Positions 37,082 through 46,695 of a DNA stretch of 64,000 nucleotides are shown piece by piece. This DNA is from CAWFPR01 sp963817635. GTDB taxonomy: Bacteria > Acidobacteriota > Vicinamibacteria > Vicinamibacterales > 2-12-FULL-66-21. Under the pieces are notes generated by a model, which did not search any database, was not told the DNA's origin, and saw only the letters and a list, made by a program, of their open reading frames with translations. Every line of letters begins with the position of its first letter. Positions within the stretch are counted from its first letter, which is position 1. Both the position numbers and the translations under genes were made by a program. The stretch is taken from the NCBI GenBank assembly GCA_963817635.1, contig CAWFPR010000015.1, positions 124,001 through 188,000 on the forward strand. The letters are read 5' to 3'.

Positions 37082-38653
37082 TCAGCGGCCCGTGCCGGCG
37101 GTGCCCACGGGCGCTCCGGCCGTGGCCGTGATGAACTTCGAAATGTCGTCGGTCAGTTTCTTGTGCGCCGAGGGGCGGATATACATCATGTGCCCGCCTT
37201 CGTAGTACGAGAACTGCACGCGCCGGGTATACGACGGGTCGTACGCCAGGTGCCACATGTTCATCTCGATGCCGTGGAACGGCGTTGCCATGTCGAAGTA
37301 GCCCGCCACGACGAGCACCTGGAGGAATGGATTGCGGGCCATCGTCGAGCGCAGCGGCTCGGTCATGTCCATGTAGCGATTCTGATCGTAGGTCCACGGC
37401 CGCACGTTGCCGCTCGAGTCGTAGTGCAGGTCGCTTTCCCACTTCAGCTCGTTGCGAACGTAGTCCATGAACGTCGCGGTGTAGGCGCCCTGCAGTGCCG
37501 TGTTCGACGGATCGAACTCCTCCTGTTCGCCCGCGGCATCCAGATCCGTCGTCGTGAACCGCGCGTCCAGCCGCCCGATCGACAGCCGCCTGTCGCGCAG
37601 CAGCTCCTTGCGGAAACGGCCCGGATCGAGCCGCAGGTTCGTCCGTTCCACGAACTCGGTGGACAATCCCGTCAGGCGCGCGATCTTCTGGGCCACCGCG
37701 TGGCGCTCGGCCGCTGAGAGCGAGCTCCCCTTGAGCAGCGCGGATGCATACTCGCTGTCGGCAAACGTCCGCGCCTCGTCCACCGCCTTCTTCAGATCCC
37801 CCGCCAGATCGGCCGGCAGCTTCTTGTGGAACCACGCCGCTGCCGTGTAGGTCGGGAAATACGACACCAGGGCGATGTCGTTCTGCGGACTGGTCGAGAT
37901 CGTCTGATAGGTCAGGAGCGCCGAGACCAGGACAATACCGTTCAGTTCCACCCCGTGCCGCGTCTGCAGCTCCTGCGACAGTCCCGCGGACCGGATCGTC
38001 CCGTAGCTCTCGCCGATCAGGTACTTCGGCGACGCCCAGCGCGAGTAGGCCCGGAGATACTCGTTGATGAAGTCGCCAAACGCGCGCAGGTCACCCGACT
38101 GGCCGTGATATTGCGCGGCGTTCACACCCGGGACCACCCGGCTGTAGCCGGTGGAGATGGCATCGACGAAGACGAGATCGGTCGTGTCGAGGAGCGAGTC
38201 GTCGTTGTTGACCAGCCGGTACGGCGGCGCGGGCTGGAACCCATCGTCAGCCATCTGCACCCGCTTGGGGCCGAATGAACCCATGTGCAGCCAGATCGTC
38301 GCCGACCCGGGACCGCCGTTGTACAGGAACGACACCGGGCGCCCCTTCGGATCCTCACCGTCCTTCGTGTAGGCGACGAAGAACATCCGCGCCGCGACGC
38401 TTCCGTCGTCCGCGCGGATCGGGAGCGTGCCGGTGGTCGCCGTGTACTTGATCTCCTTGCCGGCGATGCGCGTCACATGCGAGGTCTGGGAGATCTTCTC
38501 TTCCGCGGGGCCGGCTGTTTCATGAGGCGGACCGGTCTGTTCACCCCGCGTGACCGTTGGCCGCTGCTGCGCGGGGTTCTGCCCGCGCTGCTGGGCTGCC
38601 GCCGGAATGGCAACGGTCACGGCGACTATGATCATGAGAACGCGCCTGCGCAT
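37082..38653 (-). CDS. Secreted S10-family serine carboxypeptidase-like peptidase
   Basis: 523 aa from an ATG behind GAGGAGGG, with a signal peptide ending AIPAAAQ. The catalytic triad is visible: Ser in YLIGESYGTIR (about 214), Asp in VVAGYFDMATPF (about 452) and His in YYEGGHMMY (about 482). PVSFLYNGGPGSATIWLHMGSFGP is the oxyanion-hole region of S10 enzymes. It should remove C-terminal residues from peptides outside the cytoplasm. It shares its direction with the beta-lactamase-fold hydrolase gene upstream, 45 bases away. Confidence 0.88.
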   Translation of the reverse strand: MRRRVLMIIVAVTVAIPAAAQQRGQNPAQQRPTVTRGEQTGPPHETAGPAEEKISQTSHVTRIAGKEIKYTATTGTLPIRADDGSVAARMFFVAYTKDGEDPKGRPVSFLYNGGPGSATIWLHMGSFGPKRVQMADDGFQPAPPYRLVNNDDSLLDTTDLVFVDAISTGYSRVVPGVNAAQYHGQSGDLRAFGDFINEYLRAYSRWASPKYLIGESYGTIRSAGLSQELQTRHGVELNGIVLVSALLTYQTISTSPQNDIALVSYFPTYTAAAWFHKKLPADLAGDLKKAVDEARTFADSEYASALLKGSSLSAAERHAVAQKIARLTGLSTEFVERTNLRLDPGRFRKELLRDRRLSIGRLDARFTTTDLDAAGEQEEFDPSNTALQGAYTATFMDYVRNELKWESDLHYDSSGNVRPWTYDQNRYMDMTEPLRSTMARNPFLQVLVVAGYFDMATPFHGIEMNMWHLAYDPSYTRRVQFSYYEGGHMMYIRPSAHKKLTDDISKFITATAGAPVGTAGTGR

Positions 38654-38698
38654 GAACCCTCCTCGTGGTTGCTGGAATTCGAGCCGAACCGACACCCG

Positions 38699-40270
38699 CT
38701 ACCTGACAGGCTTCAACAGCAGGTCCTGGAAATCGAAGCTGAAGTCCGTCGCGGGGGAGACCGCGCGCATCTTCGCCTGGTCGATCGTCCCGTCCGGATT
38801 GAGCGCGAAGGTCACGAAGGCATCGGCGCGCAGCTCGCGGTCGCGCCACTTGACGACGAACGTGTCGTACTGCCAGTGTTCCAGGTCGCCGACGAGCGAC
38901 GGCGTGTGGCCGAAGCGGATCACCAGCTTGTCTCCCTCCTGCGCGATCGCGATCCCGCCGTACCACGCGTCGGCATACTTCCCGGCGTAACCCGAGAGCG
39001 GAAGCGACGGCCGGGACGCGGTGTTCCGCGCCGCGGCGGCTTTCCGCTCCGTGGCGACCAGCGCCGCACGCCGCCGGGCGTTCACTTTCTCATACGCGTC
39101 GGCCCAGTCGGTCGGCGGCAGGCCGAGAAAGTGATCGGCGATCCGGTAGGCGATGGCGTCGAACGCGTCGCCAGACTCCTGGTTCGTCAAGACCGAAATA
39201 CCCAGCCCGGCGTCCGGAAACATCATCACGCGCGACACGTAGCCCGGCAGTCCGCCGGAGTGAATCAGCATCTTCTGTCCACGGTAGTCCTGCACGTTGA
39301 GGCCGAGGCCGTAGGCGCGGAAGTTGGCCCGCTGCAGAGCAAGTTCCGGAGGCGGCGTGCCGATCGGGACGGGCGTCACTCCGGTCGTGATGTTCCGCCA
39401 GGTCGCTTCCGAGATGAGCCGCGTGCCGTCGGCCAGTTTTCCATGCGCAAGCACGACGTTCATCCACCTGGCCATGTCGTCGGCGTTGGAGTTCACGCCA
39501 CCGGCTGGGTTGGTGTTGTCGCTGTCGAACGGCGCGATCGGCCGGACCTTCCCGTCGATCTCGGCATGCGGCACCGCAATATTGCCCGCCTTCGCCGCGT
39601 CCGAGTGTCGAACCGTCGTCCCCGGCATGCCGACCTTCTCGAGGATCCGCGTCGTGACGAAGTCCTCCCACGACTGCCCGCTGATGGCCTCGATCACCTC
39701 ACCAGCGACGAGATAGAGCACGTTGTCGTACGCATACGCGCTGCGGAAGCTCGTCGCCGGCTCGATGTGCCTCAGACGCGTGGCGATCTCGCGACGGTTG
39801 TAGGTAGACGATGGCCACCACAGGAGATCGCCGGCGCCGAGCCCCAGCCCGCTGCGGTGCACGAGCAGATCGCGGACCGTGAGTTCGCGGGTGACGAACG
39901 GATCGTACATCTGGAACCACGGCAGGTAGTCGATCACGGGCGCATCCCACTCGAGCTTGCCCTCTTCCACGAGCAGCCCGATGGCGGTCGCCGTCATCAC
40001 CTTCGTGTTCGACGCGATCCCGAAGTTCGTTTTCGCGTCCACCGCGGCGGGTTCGCCGAGCCTGCGCACACCGTAGCCCTTCGCGACGACGACCTTTCCG
40101 TCCTTGACGACGGCGAGCGAGACGCCTGGTACGTCGAACGCGGTCATGACCCGAGCCACGTAGGCGTCGAGGTCGGGCGGCGCTGTCGCGGGAGCCTGCG
40201 CCGACGCGACACCGGCCACCAGCAGCAGTGCCGCGGCCAGGACGTGATGCCGATGCCTGATGAATGTCAT
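38699..40270 (-). CDS. Secreted serine beta-lactamase-fold hydrolase (class C / peptidase S12-like)
   Basis: 523 aa, signal peptide MTFIRHRHHVLAAALLLVAGVASA. The S-x-x-K motif is in IASNTKVMTAT (about residue 88), the Y-x-N-type motif in YAYDNVLYLV and the third motif as IHSGGLPGYVS. The last 100 residues form a beta-rich domain (DUF3471-like) ending in FQDLLLKPVR. Such proteins act as D-aminopeptidases, esterases or penicillin-binding proteins; true beta-lactamase activity is not implied. It probably shares a transcript with the S10 peptidase. Confidence 0.85.
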   Translation of the reverse strand: MTFIRHRHHVLAAALLLVAGVASAQAPATAPPDLDAYVARVMTAFDVPGVSLAVVKDGKVVVAKGYGVRRLGEPAAVDAKTNFGIASNTKVMTATAIGLLVEEGKLEWDAPVIDYLPWFQMYDPFVTRELTVRDLLVHRSGLGLGAGDLLWWPSSTYNRREIATRLRHIEPATSFRSAYAYDNVLYLVAGEVIEAISGQSWEDFVTTRILEKVGMPGTTVRHSDAAKAGNIAVPHAEIDGKVRPIAPFDSDNTNPAGGVNSNADDMARWMNVVLAHGKLADGTRLISEATWRNITTGVTPVPIGTPPPELALQRANFRAYGLGLNVQDYRGQKMLIHSGGLPGYVSRVMMFPDAGLGISVLTNQESGDAFDAIAYRIADHFLGLPPTDWADAYEKVNARRRAALVATERKAAAARNTASRPSLPLSGYAGKYADAWYGGIAIAQEGDKLVIRFGHTPSLVGDLEHWQYDTFVVKWRDRELRADAFVTFALNPDGTIDQAKMRAVSPATDFSFDFQDLLLKPVR

Positions 40271-40299
40271 GGAGGGAGTATAGCGCCAGGCAGCAGAGT

Positions 40300-40500
40300 A
40301 CTCCCGCGCGACAGCCGCTGTCGGCCTCACCGGAGGGACGGAGGAACGGAGAGACAGCGGGTGGGCCTGGGGTTGCTTCAGCAGTCGGGGTCATTCCCGC
40401 GCGACAGCCACCCGTGGCCTGCGCTGCGGCCGACCGCATCCGGATCCAACCTCTGTTTCTCCGTCTCTCCGTCCCTCCTGTGAGGCCCCGGGCGGCTGCC
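40300..40500. repeat. Inverted-repeat element, family B, solo copy
   Basis: The left arm (GACAGCCGCTG, then GGCCTCACCGGAGGGACGG) and the right arm (CCGTCCCTCCTGTGAGGCC, then GGCGGCTGCCGCTG) are inverted copies separated by about 120 bases. The same words build the arrays on both sides of the GxxExxY gene (48570-48820 and 49441-49715). The element fills the gap between the divergent hydrolase and glycosylase genes, so it must carry or flank their promoters. Confidence 0.75.
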
Positions 40501-40521
40501 GCTGATGTTACAGTCCCCACC

Positions 40522-41424
40522 GTGCCGGAGCTGCCGGATATCACGGTCTACATCGAGGCACTCGCGTCGCGGGTGCTGAACCAGCCGCTCGAGCGGCTGC
40601 GGATTGCGAATCCGTTCCTCGTGCGCACGCCGCACCCGCCGGTCGGCGCCGCTGAAGGACGTCGCGTCGTCTCGCTCAGCCGGATCGGCAAGCGCATCGT
40701 CCTGGGCATGGACGGCGACCTGTTCGTGGTGCTGCACCTGATGATCGCGGGACGCCTGCGCTGGCGGGATCGAGGTGCACCGATTCCGGGCAAAGCCGGG
40801 CTGGCGGCGTTCGATTTCCCGACAGGGACCGCGATCCTGACGGAGGCGGGGTCGAAGCGTCAGGCGTCACTACACCTGGTCGTCGGCGCCGGTGCGCTGG
40901 CGGCGCTCGATCCGGGCGGCCTCGAGGTGATGGACGCTGATCTGCCGGCCTTCGCGCGGCGCCTCGCTGCCGAAAACCACACGCTCAAGCGCGCGCTGAC
41001 CGATCCGCACATCCTCAGCGGCATCGGCAACGCCTATTCCGACGAGATCCTGCATGCGGCGAAACTCTCGCCGATGAAGCTCACGCGCAGCCTGTCGGAC
41101 GAAGAGACCCGTCGCCTGCACGAGGCGACTGTCGCGACGCTGGAGGCGTGGACCGAACGGCTGCGCGAACAGACAGGCGTCGGCTTCCCCGACAAGGTCA
41201 CGGCGTTCCGCGAGGGCATGGCCGCGCACGGCCGCTTCGGACAGCCCTGCCCGGCCTGCGGCTCTCCCATCCAGCGCATCGTCTACGCGCACAACGAGGC
41301 GAACTACTGCGCAACCTGCCAGACGGGAGGCAAGCTGCTCTCGGATCGCGCGCTGTCGCGGCTCCTGCGCGACGACTGGCCGAAGACGCTGGAGGAGATG
41401 GAGAAGCGCAGGAAGGGTGGCTGA
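40522..41424 (+). CDS. Fpg/Nei-family DNA glycosylase
   Basis: 300 aa from a GTG start that leaves PELPDITVY, the N-terminal Pro/Glu pair of the Fpg/Nei active site. HLMIAGRLRW carries the beta-hairpin region, and TDPHILSGIGNAYSDEIL the helix-two-turn-helix with Asn. The C-terminal zinc finger has four Cys (CPACG and CATCQTGG, about residues 241-268). The enzyme removes oxidised bases and cuts the strand. PELPD rather than PELPE and the extended finger make it a divergent member, so the exact damage preference is unknown. Confidence 0.88.
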   Translation: MPELPDITVYIEALASRVLNQPLERLRIANPFLVRTPHPPVGAAEGRRVVSLSRIGKRIVLGMDGDLFVVLHLMIAGRLRWRDRGAPIPGKAGLAAFDFPTGTAILTEAGSKRQASLHLVVGAGALAALDPGGLEVMDADLPAFARRLAAENHTLKRALTDPHILSGIGNAYSDEILHAAKLSPMKLTRSLSDEETRRLHEATVATLEAWTERLREQTGVGFPDKVTAFREGMAAHGRFGQPCPACGSPIQRIVYAHNEANYCATCQTGGKLLSDRALSRLLRDDWPKTLEEMEKRRKGG

Positions 41425-41460
41425 ATCAGCAGTCAGTCGCTGATTCTGTATAATCCGCCC
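41424..41460 (+). promoter_or_regulatory. Promoter of the metalloprotease gene with inverted repeat
   Basis: A perfect TATAAT lies at 41449-41454, 22 bases before the ATG of the metalloprotease gene. Just upstream, AATCAGC (41424-41430) and GCTGATT (41439-41445) form a 7-bp inverted repeat with an 8-base centre, covering the spacer and -35 zone. It could be an operator or the end signal of the glycosylase gene. The -35 box itself is weak. Confidence 0.6.
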
Positions 41461-41476
41461 ACACCGGAGCCATCCC

Positions 41477-43992
41477 ATGAAATCACTGATTGCTTTCTTC
41501 GCCATCACCCTGGCCGCTTCGTCCCTCGCCATGGCTCAGCCCGCCCAGCAGGGCGCGCCGCAGCCGGCGTCGAGCATCGCGCAGCGCACCAACGGACTCG
41601 AACGTCACGACGGGTATCTGCCCTTCTACGTCGATCCCGTGCGCGGGCGCGTGCTGATCGAAGTGCCGCGGTTGAAGGAGGACCTGCTCTACTTCGCGCA
41701 AGTCGCCAAGGGCGTCGGCAACGTCGATCTCGGTATCGATCGCGGAGCGGGTGGCGGCTCCAAAGTGCTGTACTTCGATCGCCAAGGCAATCGCGCGCTG
41801 CTCGTCGAGCGCAACCTGCGATTCCGAGCCGTAGGCGGCAACGCGGCGCTCGAGGAAGGCATGGAGCAGTCGTTCGCCTCCTCGGTGCTCGCGGCGATGC
41901 CGATCGAAGCCGACGAGAACGGGCGACTGCTCGTGGATGCCACCGCGTGGGTGATGCGCGACGCCACCGATCTCGAAGCCGCGCTGCGCCGGCGGAATCA
42001 GGGAACATTCAGGCTCGACCAGACGCGCAGCGGCGTCTACGCGCCGCGCACGCACGGCACCGCGGACAGTACCGAGATCGAGACGACGCTGACTTTCGCG
42101 AGCGACAATCCGGGGCCGCTGGTCAGCCGCGTCGCGCCGGACGGACGTGCGCTCACGATCCGCGTCCACCAGTCGTTCGTGCAGCCGCCTGTGGGCTACA
42201 CGCCGCGCGCCGCGGACTCGCGGATCGGCGTGTCCGCGCTGACGTTCCGCGACTACTCCGCCCCATACGACAAGTCGCCCGATGTCCGCTGGATTCGCCG
42301 GTTCCGTCTCGAGAAGAAGGATCCATCCGCGGCCGTCAGCGAGCCAAAACAGCCCATCGTGTTCTATCTCGACGCGGGAATCCCCGAACCCATCCGCTCG
42401 GCCATGCGCGACGGCGTGCTCTGGTGGAACCAGGCATTCGAGGCCGCGGGCTTCCGGAATGCCATCCAGGTCAAGGACCCGACGCCGGATACCGACCCGA
42501 TGGATCCGCACACCTCGTTCATCTTCTGGGTGAACCGCGACGAGCGCGGATTCTCCGTCGGCGGCAGTCTCTCGGATCCGCGCACCGGCGAAATTCTCGC
42601 GGCCAAGGCGCGCATGGACTCGGCGCGCATCCGCACGATCGCGAACTACTGGCGCAGCTACCGCATGAGTTCGGCGGGCGCCGGCGCGCAGGACGGCTTC
42701 GACGCGGCTGAATGCGCTCAGTTCATGATGCCGATGGATGCCGCGCTGGTTGTCGCGGCCGCGCAGGGCGGCGCGATGGGACGCAGCCAGCAGGCCCTGG
42801 TGACCGCGCGCCAGGCGCTCGTGACGGCGCACGAAGTCGGGCACACGCTCGGCTTCGGCCACAACTGGGCAGCGAGCATCAACAACAACGCCTCGGTGAT
42901 GGAGTATCCGTCGCCGCGGATCACGGTGACGGCCGACGGCCGCATCGATCTCGGCGATGCGTTCCAGAGCCGGATCGGTGACTACGACAAGCTCGCCGTC
43001 CGCTACGCCTACACCGAGTTCCCGGCCGGCGCCGAAGCCGCCGGACTGAACGCGATCGTAGCGGAGATGCGGCAGAAGAAGATCCTGTTCACGCCGGCGG
43101 CCGACCCGCGCTGGAACCGGTACGACGACCTCGCGAGCCCGGCGGACTACCTGCGCGAGACCCAGCGCCAGCGGAAGATCCTGCTCGACCGCTACGGCCC
43201 GGACGTTCTCGACGCCGGCGAGCCTCTGGGCGATCTGCGCGGCATGGGCTTGTGGATGACGTATCTGCACAACCGGTGGGCGGTCGACACCGGCGTCCGG
43301 TACATCGGCGGCCTGTACGACAACCTCGCGGTCAAGGGCGAGGCCCTCGCCCCGACGGAATTCGTGCCCGCCGCATTGCAGCGCGACGTCCTGAAGGAGC
43401 TGATGCGCGCGATTGAACCGGCGAACCTCGCCATTCCCGAGCGCCTGCTGGTGAACCTGGCCCCGCCAACCGACCGGCGCGACCTGGAGGACTTCAACAT
43501 GCCCACCGGCGCCGCGTTCGACTACCTGGCCGCGGCCCGGACGCTCTCGGCCATGGTGCTCGAACAACTGCTCGAGCCGGAACGCTCCGCGCGGCTCATC
43601 AGCTTTGCCGAGCGCCAGCCTGACGCACTGACGCTGCCGGACGTGCTGCGGGCCGTCCTCGCCGAAACCTGGGGAGCGCCGCGCGACGCGGACGCGCGCG
43701 TCACGCGCCTTGCGGCGCGTCTCGCAGCGCGCCGCGCTCGACGCCATGATGCTTCTCGGCGCGAGCCCGCAATCCACGCCGGAAGTGCGCGCGGTGGCGA
43801 TCAACCAGCTCGCCGACGTTGAAGACGACGCTGCAGGCGGCATCGGATCCGGACGCCGTCACCGAAGCGCACGTCCGTCAGGCCGAGCGTGACATCACGA
43901 AGTACCTGGAGAACCCTGCGGCCTACGCGCCGAAGTCATCCGCCCCCGCGCAGCCCGCGGGCGCGCCGATTGGCGAGAAGGGCGGACACTAG
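41477..43992 (+). CDS. Secreted zinc-dependent metzincin-type metalloprotease (DUF5117/DUF4953 type), two frameshifts
   Basis: About 838 aa, signal peptide MKSLIAFFAITLAASSLAMA. The zinc motif ALVTAHEVGHTLGFGHNW is the metzincin HExxHxxGxxH (about residues 454-464), with SVMEYPSPR as the Met-turn region. The N-terminal half matches the DUF5117 pattern (DGYLPFYVDPVRGRVLIEVP). Near the end the frame shifts at about 43715 and 43820; the repaired tail has TKYLENPAAYAPK and ends in a Pro/Ala-rich tail at 43992. It probably degrades proteins outside the cell. Confidence 0.85.
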
Positions 43993-44001
43993 CGGCCCGC
44001 C

Positions 44002-45551
44002 CTACTCGATACGCTTCGGGTTGTTGAACAGCACCGTCAGCTTGATGCTGCCGTGCCCGTACTGCGGAAAGCCCGGCACTGACGGATCGCCAGGATCCAG
44101 GTTCGACGCCGTGTCGTCCGGCGGAAAGAGGACGAGCGATTCCAGGAACGCCAGAATCTCCTCTGGCGGCGCGGCGCCAGCGAGGCAAACGCGTTCCGGG
44201 ACTCCTCCGCCTCTCCGCCATGACGGAGGATGACTTCCGTCAGGTTGATGCTCCGCCCGTCGTGGCCGTACGGCGCCGTGCTGCCCACGCCCCACAGCGA
44301 GGTCGTCATGAACTCGGTCCGGATCGAGCCGTCGAATTGCCGCTCGTGAAAAGCCGGGCCGAGATCGTGGCGCTTGAAATCCGTGAAGATGTTGTCGACG
44401 GCGAACCCGCCGCGCTGCGGCTGCTTGAGTTCCGGCAGGCCCGGAACGTCGCCGATCGACGTGAAGAGCGCGCGCGCAGTGGCGAAGAGCCTGTTGAGAT
44501 GTCCGCGTTCCGGGTCGAAGACCGTATCGACGTCGGCGACCCGCCGATCGTGCCCGATCGACAGGTCCTGCACATGGCACGTCGTGCAGCCGACCATCCG
44601 CAGCAGCTTCCGCCCCGCGATGGTGTCGTGGGTCTCCTCTCCAATCGCCGGCTTGAAGTAGTTGAGGAGATAGAACTCGAAGTAGTCGACCACCGCCGGG
44701 TCCAGTTCCGGCAGACCGTCAGGCGGCGCCGCGATCGTGTCGGTCCCGCCGTCGAGCACCATCCCTGACGGAGTCACGATCCGCCGGCCGGCGTGCGCGG
44801 CGGCGAGATCGGGATCGGCCACCAGGAGCCCCATTTCGTTGTTGAGGGCCCCCACCACGAATTCGCGAATCGACATCGCGTCGCCATGCCCGAAGGGACG
44901 GATCCGCATGTCGGGTTCGACGCCTTCCACTTCGCTCGTGTCCACGATTCCGTCAGCGTAGGCGGTGATGACACCGAACGGAACTCCCTTGGCGACGAGG
45001 CGGCGACGGACGGTACGCCTGCGCGCGATCGCCTGCGCGACCGCCTCGTCACGAAGGCCCCGCAGCGCGGCGGTCATCTCATCAGCGAGCATCTCCTTGA
45101 TGCCGAGGCCGAACAGGTGCGGCGCATCGCGGCTGTCGGGCCGGGTGACGACGTCGCCGCCGAAACCGGCGGCACCGCGCGGGCGGCCATGGCAGGCGGC
45201 GCAGCTGTCGGCCAGCCCGGCACCTATGGCCTTGTTGGTGGCAATGTCTCCCGCTCCGTCGCCCGTCGCGGGCCCCTGGCCGCGCGCGAACGTGAACTTC
45301 CGCTGGAAGAGCTGCCGTCCGCGCCGGATGGCGCGGAACGGATCGCGGCTGATGATGAACGCGGACGAGTCCTCCGTGAACCAGTCGCCGCGGCCGGCGC
45401 CGATCTCCTCGTCCAGGGTGAGCGCGATCCCCTCGTTGGCGGCGTTGGGCGCCGTCGTGCGATCAACCAGCTGGGCGACGAGGGGTGCGACGGCGAGCAC
45501 GGGAGCTGCGACGATCAGGGTGACGGCAAGGCGACGGATCGGAATGACCAT
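44002..45551 (-). CDS. Secreted di-haem cytochrome c oxidoreductase, one frameshift
   Basis: About 516 aa. The ATG at 45551 has AGGAGG. A signal peptide (LAVTLIVAAPVLAVAPLVA) precedes two haem-binding sites, CAACHGRPR (about 125) and CTTCHVQDL (about 320). Near the end TAPYGHDGRSINLTEVILRHGGEA is typical of the thiol oxidoreductase/DUF1111-type di-haem family. The frame changes near 44190. It probably transfers electrons in the periplasm; peroxidase activity is possible but unproven. Confidence 0.82.
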
Positions 45552-45688
45552 GGTGCGTGTCCTCCTGGCGGCCGGACTGCTCGAATACACCGGGTGGCGC
45601 TGGTGAGCTCGACAGTGCCGCTACTCAGGAGATCGCAAACGGGAGGCGAAACACGACGCCGCGGGTCTTCGGTGTCGTGCGAGACGGC

Positions 45689-46253
45689 TCAGGGCGTGGA
45701 CCCGCCGAGCGTCTGGTAGAGGTAGATGCGCGCCTTTTCCCAGCTCCGCTGGACGGTGCGCTCGGACACGCCGCGCATGGCCGCGATCTCGGCGAAGGAG
45801 AAGCCGCAGAAGAACTTGAGGTCAACGGTTTCCGCCAGGAGCGGCTCCACGGCGTCGAGCGCGTCGAGCGCATCGCTCACGGCCGTCAGCTCCGCGACGT
45901 CCGCGATGGCCGACACGTCATCCTCCCCGAGGCTCGTGATTCTCGAACTGCCCCCCGCGCTTGATCGCCTGGCGGCGGCGCGCGTAGTCGATGATGAGCC
46001 CCCGCATCACGCGTGCGGCATAGCCCATGAACTGGCTGCGATCCGGGAACGCAGCTCCGTCGCGACCGGACATGTCGAGGAAGGCCTCGTGCAGGAGCGT
46101 CGTCGCGCCAAGCGTCACGTTGCCGCCGTTGCGGGCCAGTTCGCGGCGGGCGAGGCGGTGCAGCTCCGAGTAGAGCGAGGCGAACAGGGCCTCGGCGGAT
46201 TCCCGGTCGCCGCGGCGTGCTGATGCGAACAGCGACGCGAGTGATTTCTCCAC
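45689..46253 (-). CDS. ECF-type RNA polymerase sigma factor, one frameshift
   Basis: About 187 aa. Region 2 is TLLHEAFLDMS with QFMGYAARVMRGLIIDYARRRQA, and region 4 is VDLKFFCGFSFAEIAAMRGVSERTVQRSWEKARIYL. Removing one base of a TT pair (top strand) near 45943 joins the two halves smoothly (FEITSLGEDDVS). This is the TIGR02999-like group common in Acidobacteria and Planctomycetes, usually controlled by membrane or kinase partners rather than a classical anti-sigma. No such partner is adjacent. The di-haem gene starts 138 bases downstream on the same strand. Confidence 0.85.
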
Positions 46254-46324
46254 ACCATGGCCCTCCGCTCAGGAGGCACATTGTAAACCCGGCAGCGGCC
46301 TGGCGGCGACTCGGCGGCCCGGCC

Positions 46325-46615
46325 CTACACGCCGTCGATGATCACGAGCTCGCTTCTGTGGGTTGTCTTCTGCCTGATTTCCTTCGCCGGCGCGTACTCG
46401 GGCGACTCCCACCACGTGCGCGCCCGCTCGGCCGACGGAAACTCGAGCAGCACCAGCCGCTTGGGATGCCACTCCCCCTCGAGCACGTCAGGCTTCGGCC
46501 CGCGTGCCAGGTACTTCCCGCCATATTTCGTGACCGTCTCGAACGCGAGTTTCTTGTAGTCCTCGTACCGCTCCGGATCCGAGACGTCGATGTGTGCGAT
46601 CACATACGCTGCCAT
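46325..46615 (-). CDS. DUF1330-family small protein
   Basis: 96 aa starting at the ATG MAAYVIAHIDVSDPERYEDYKK behind GGAGG. It is the ferredoxin-like alpha/beta dimeric fold of DUF1330: GGKYLARGPKPDVLEG and RLVLLEFPSAERARTWWESPEY. No catalytic residues are known for the family. It lies between RecQ and the ECF sigma gene on the same strand, about 80 bases from each. Confidence 0.88.
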   Translation of the reverse strand: MAAYVIAHIDVSDPERYEDYKKLAFETVTKYGGKYLARGPKPDVLEGEWHPKRLVLLEFPSAERARTWWESPEYAPAKEIRQKTTHRSELVIIDGV

Positions 46616-46695
46616 GCTGTCCTCCGCTCCTGGTCCGCCATCGCCCGCTCCGGCCTTGCGGCGCGCGGAGGCGGGTCCGCGGTCCGCTCTCCGAA

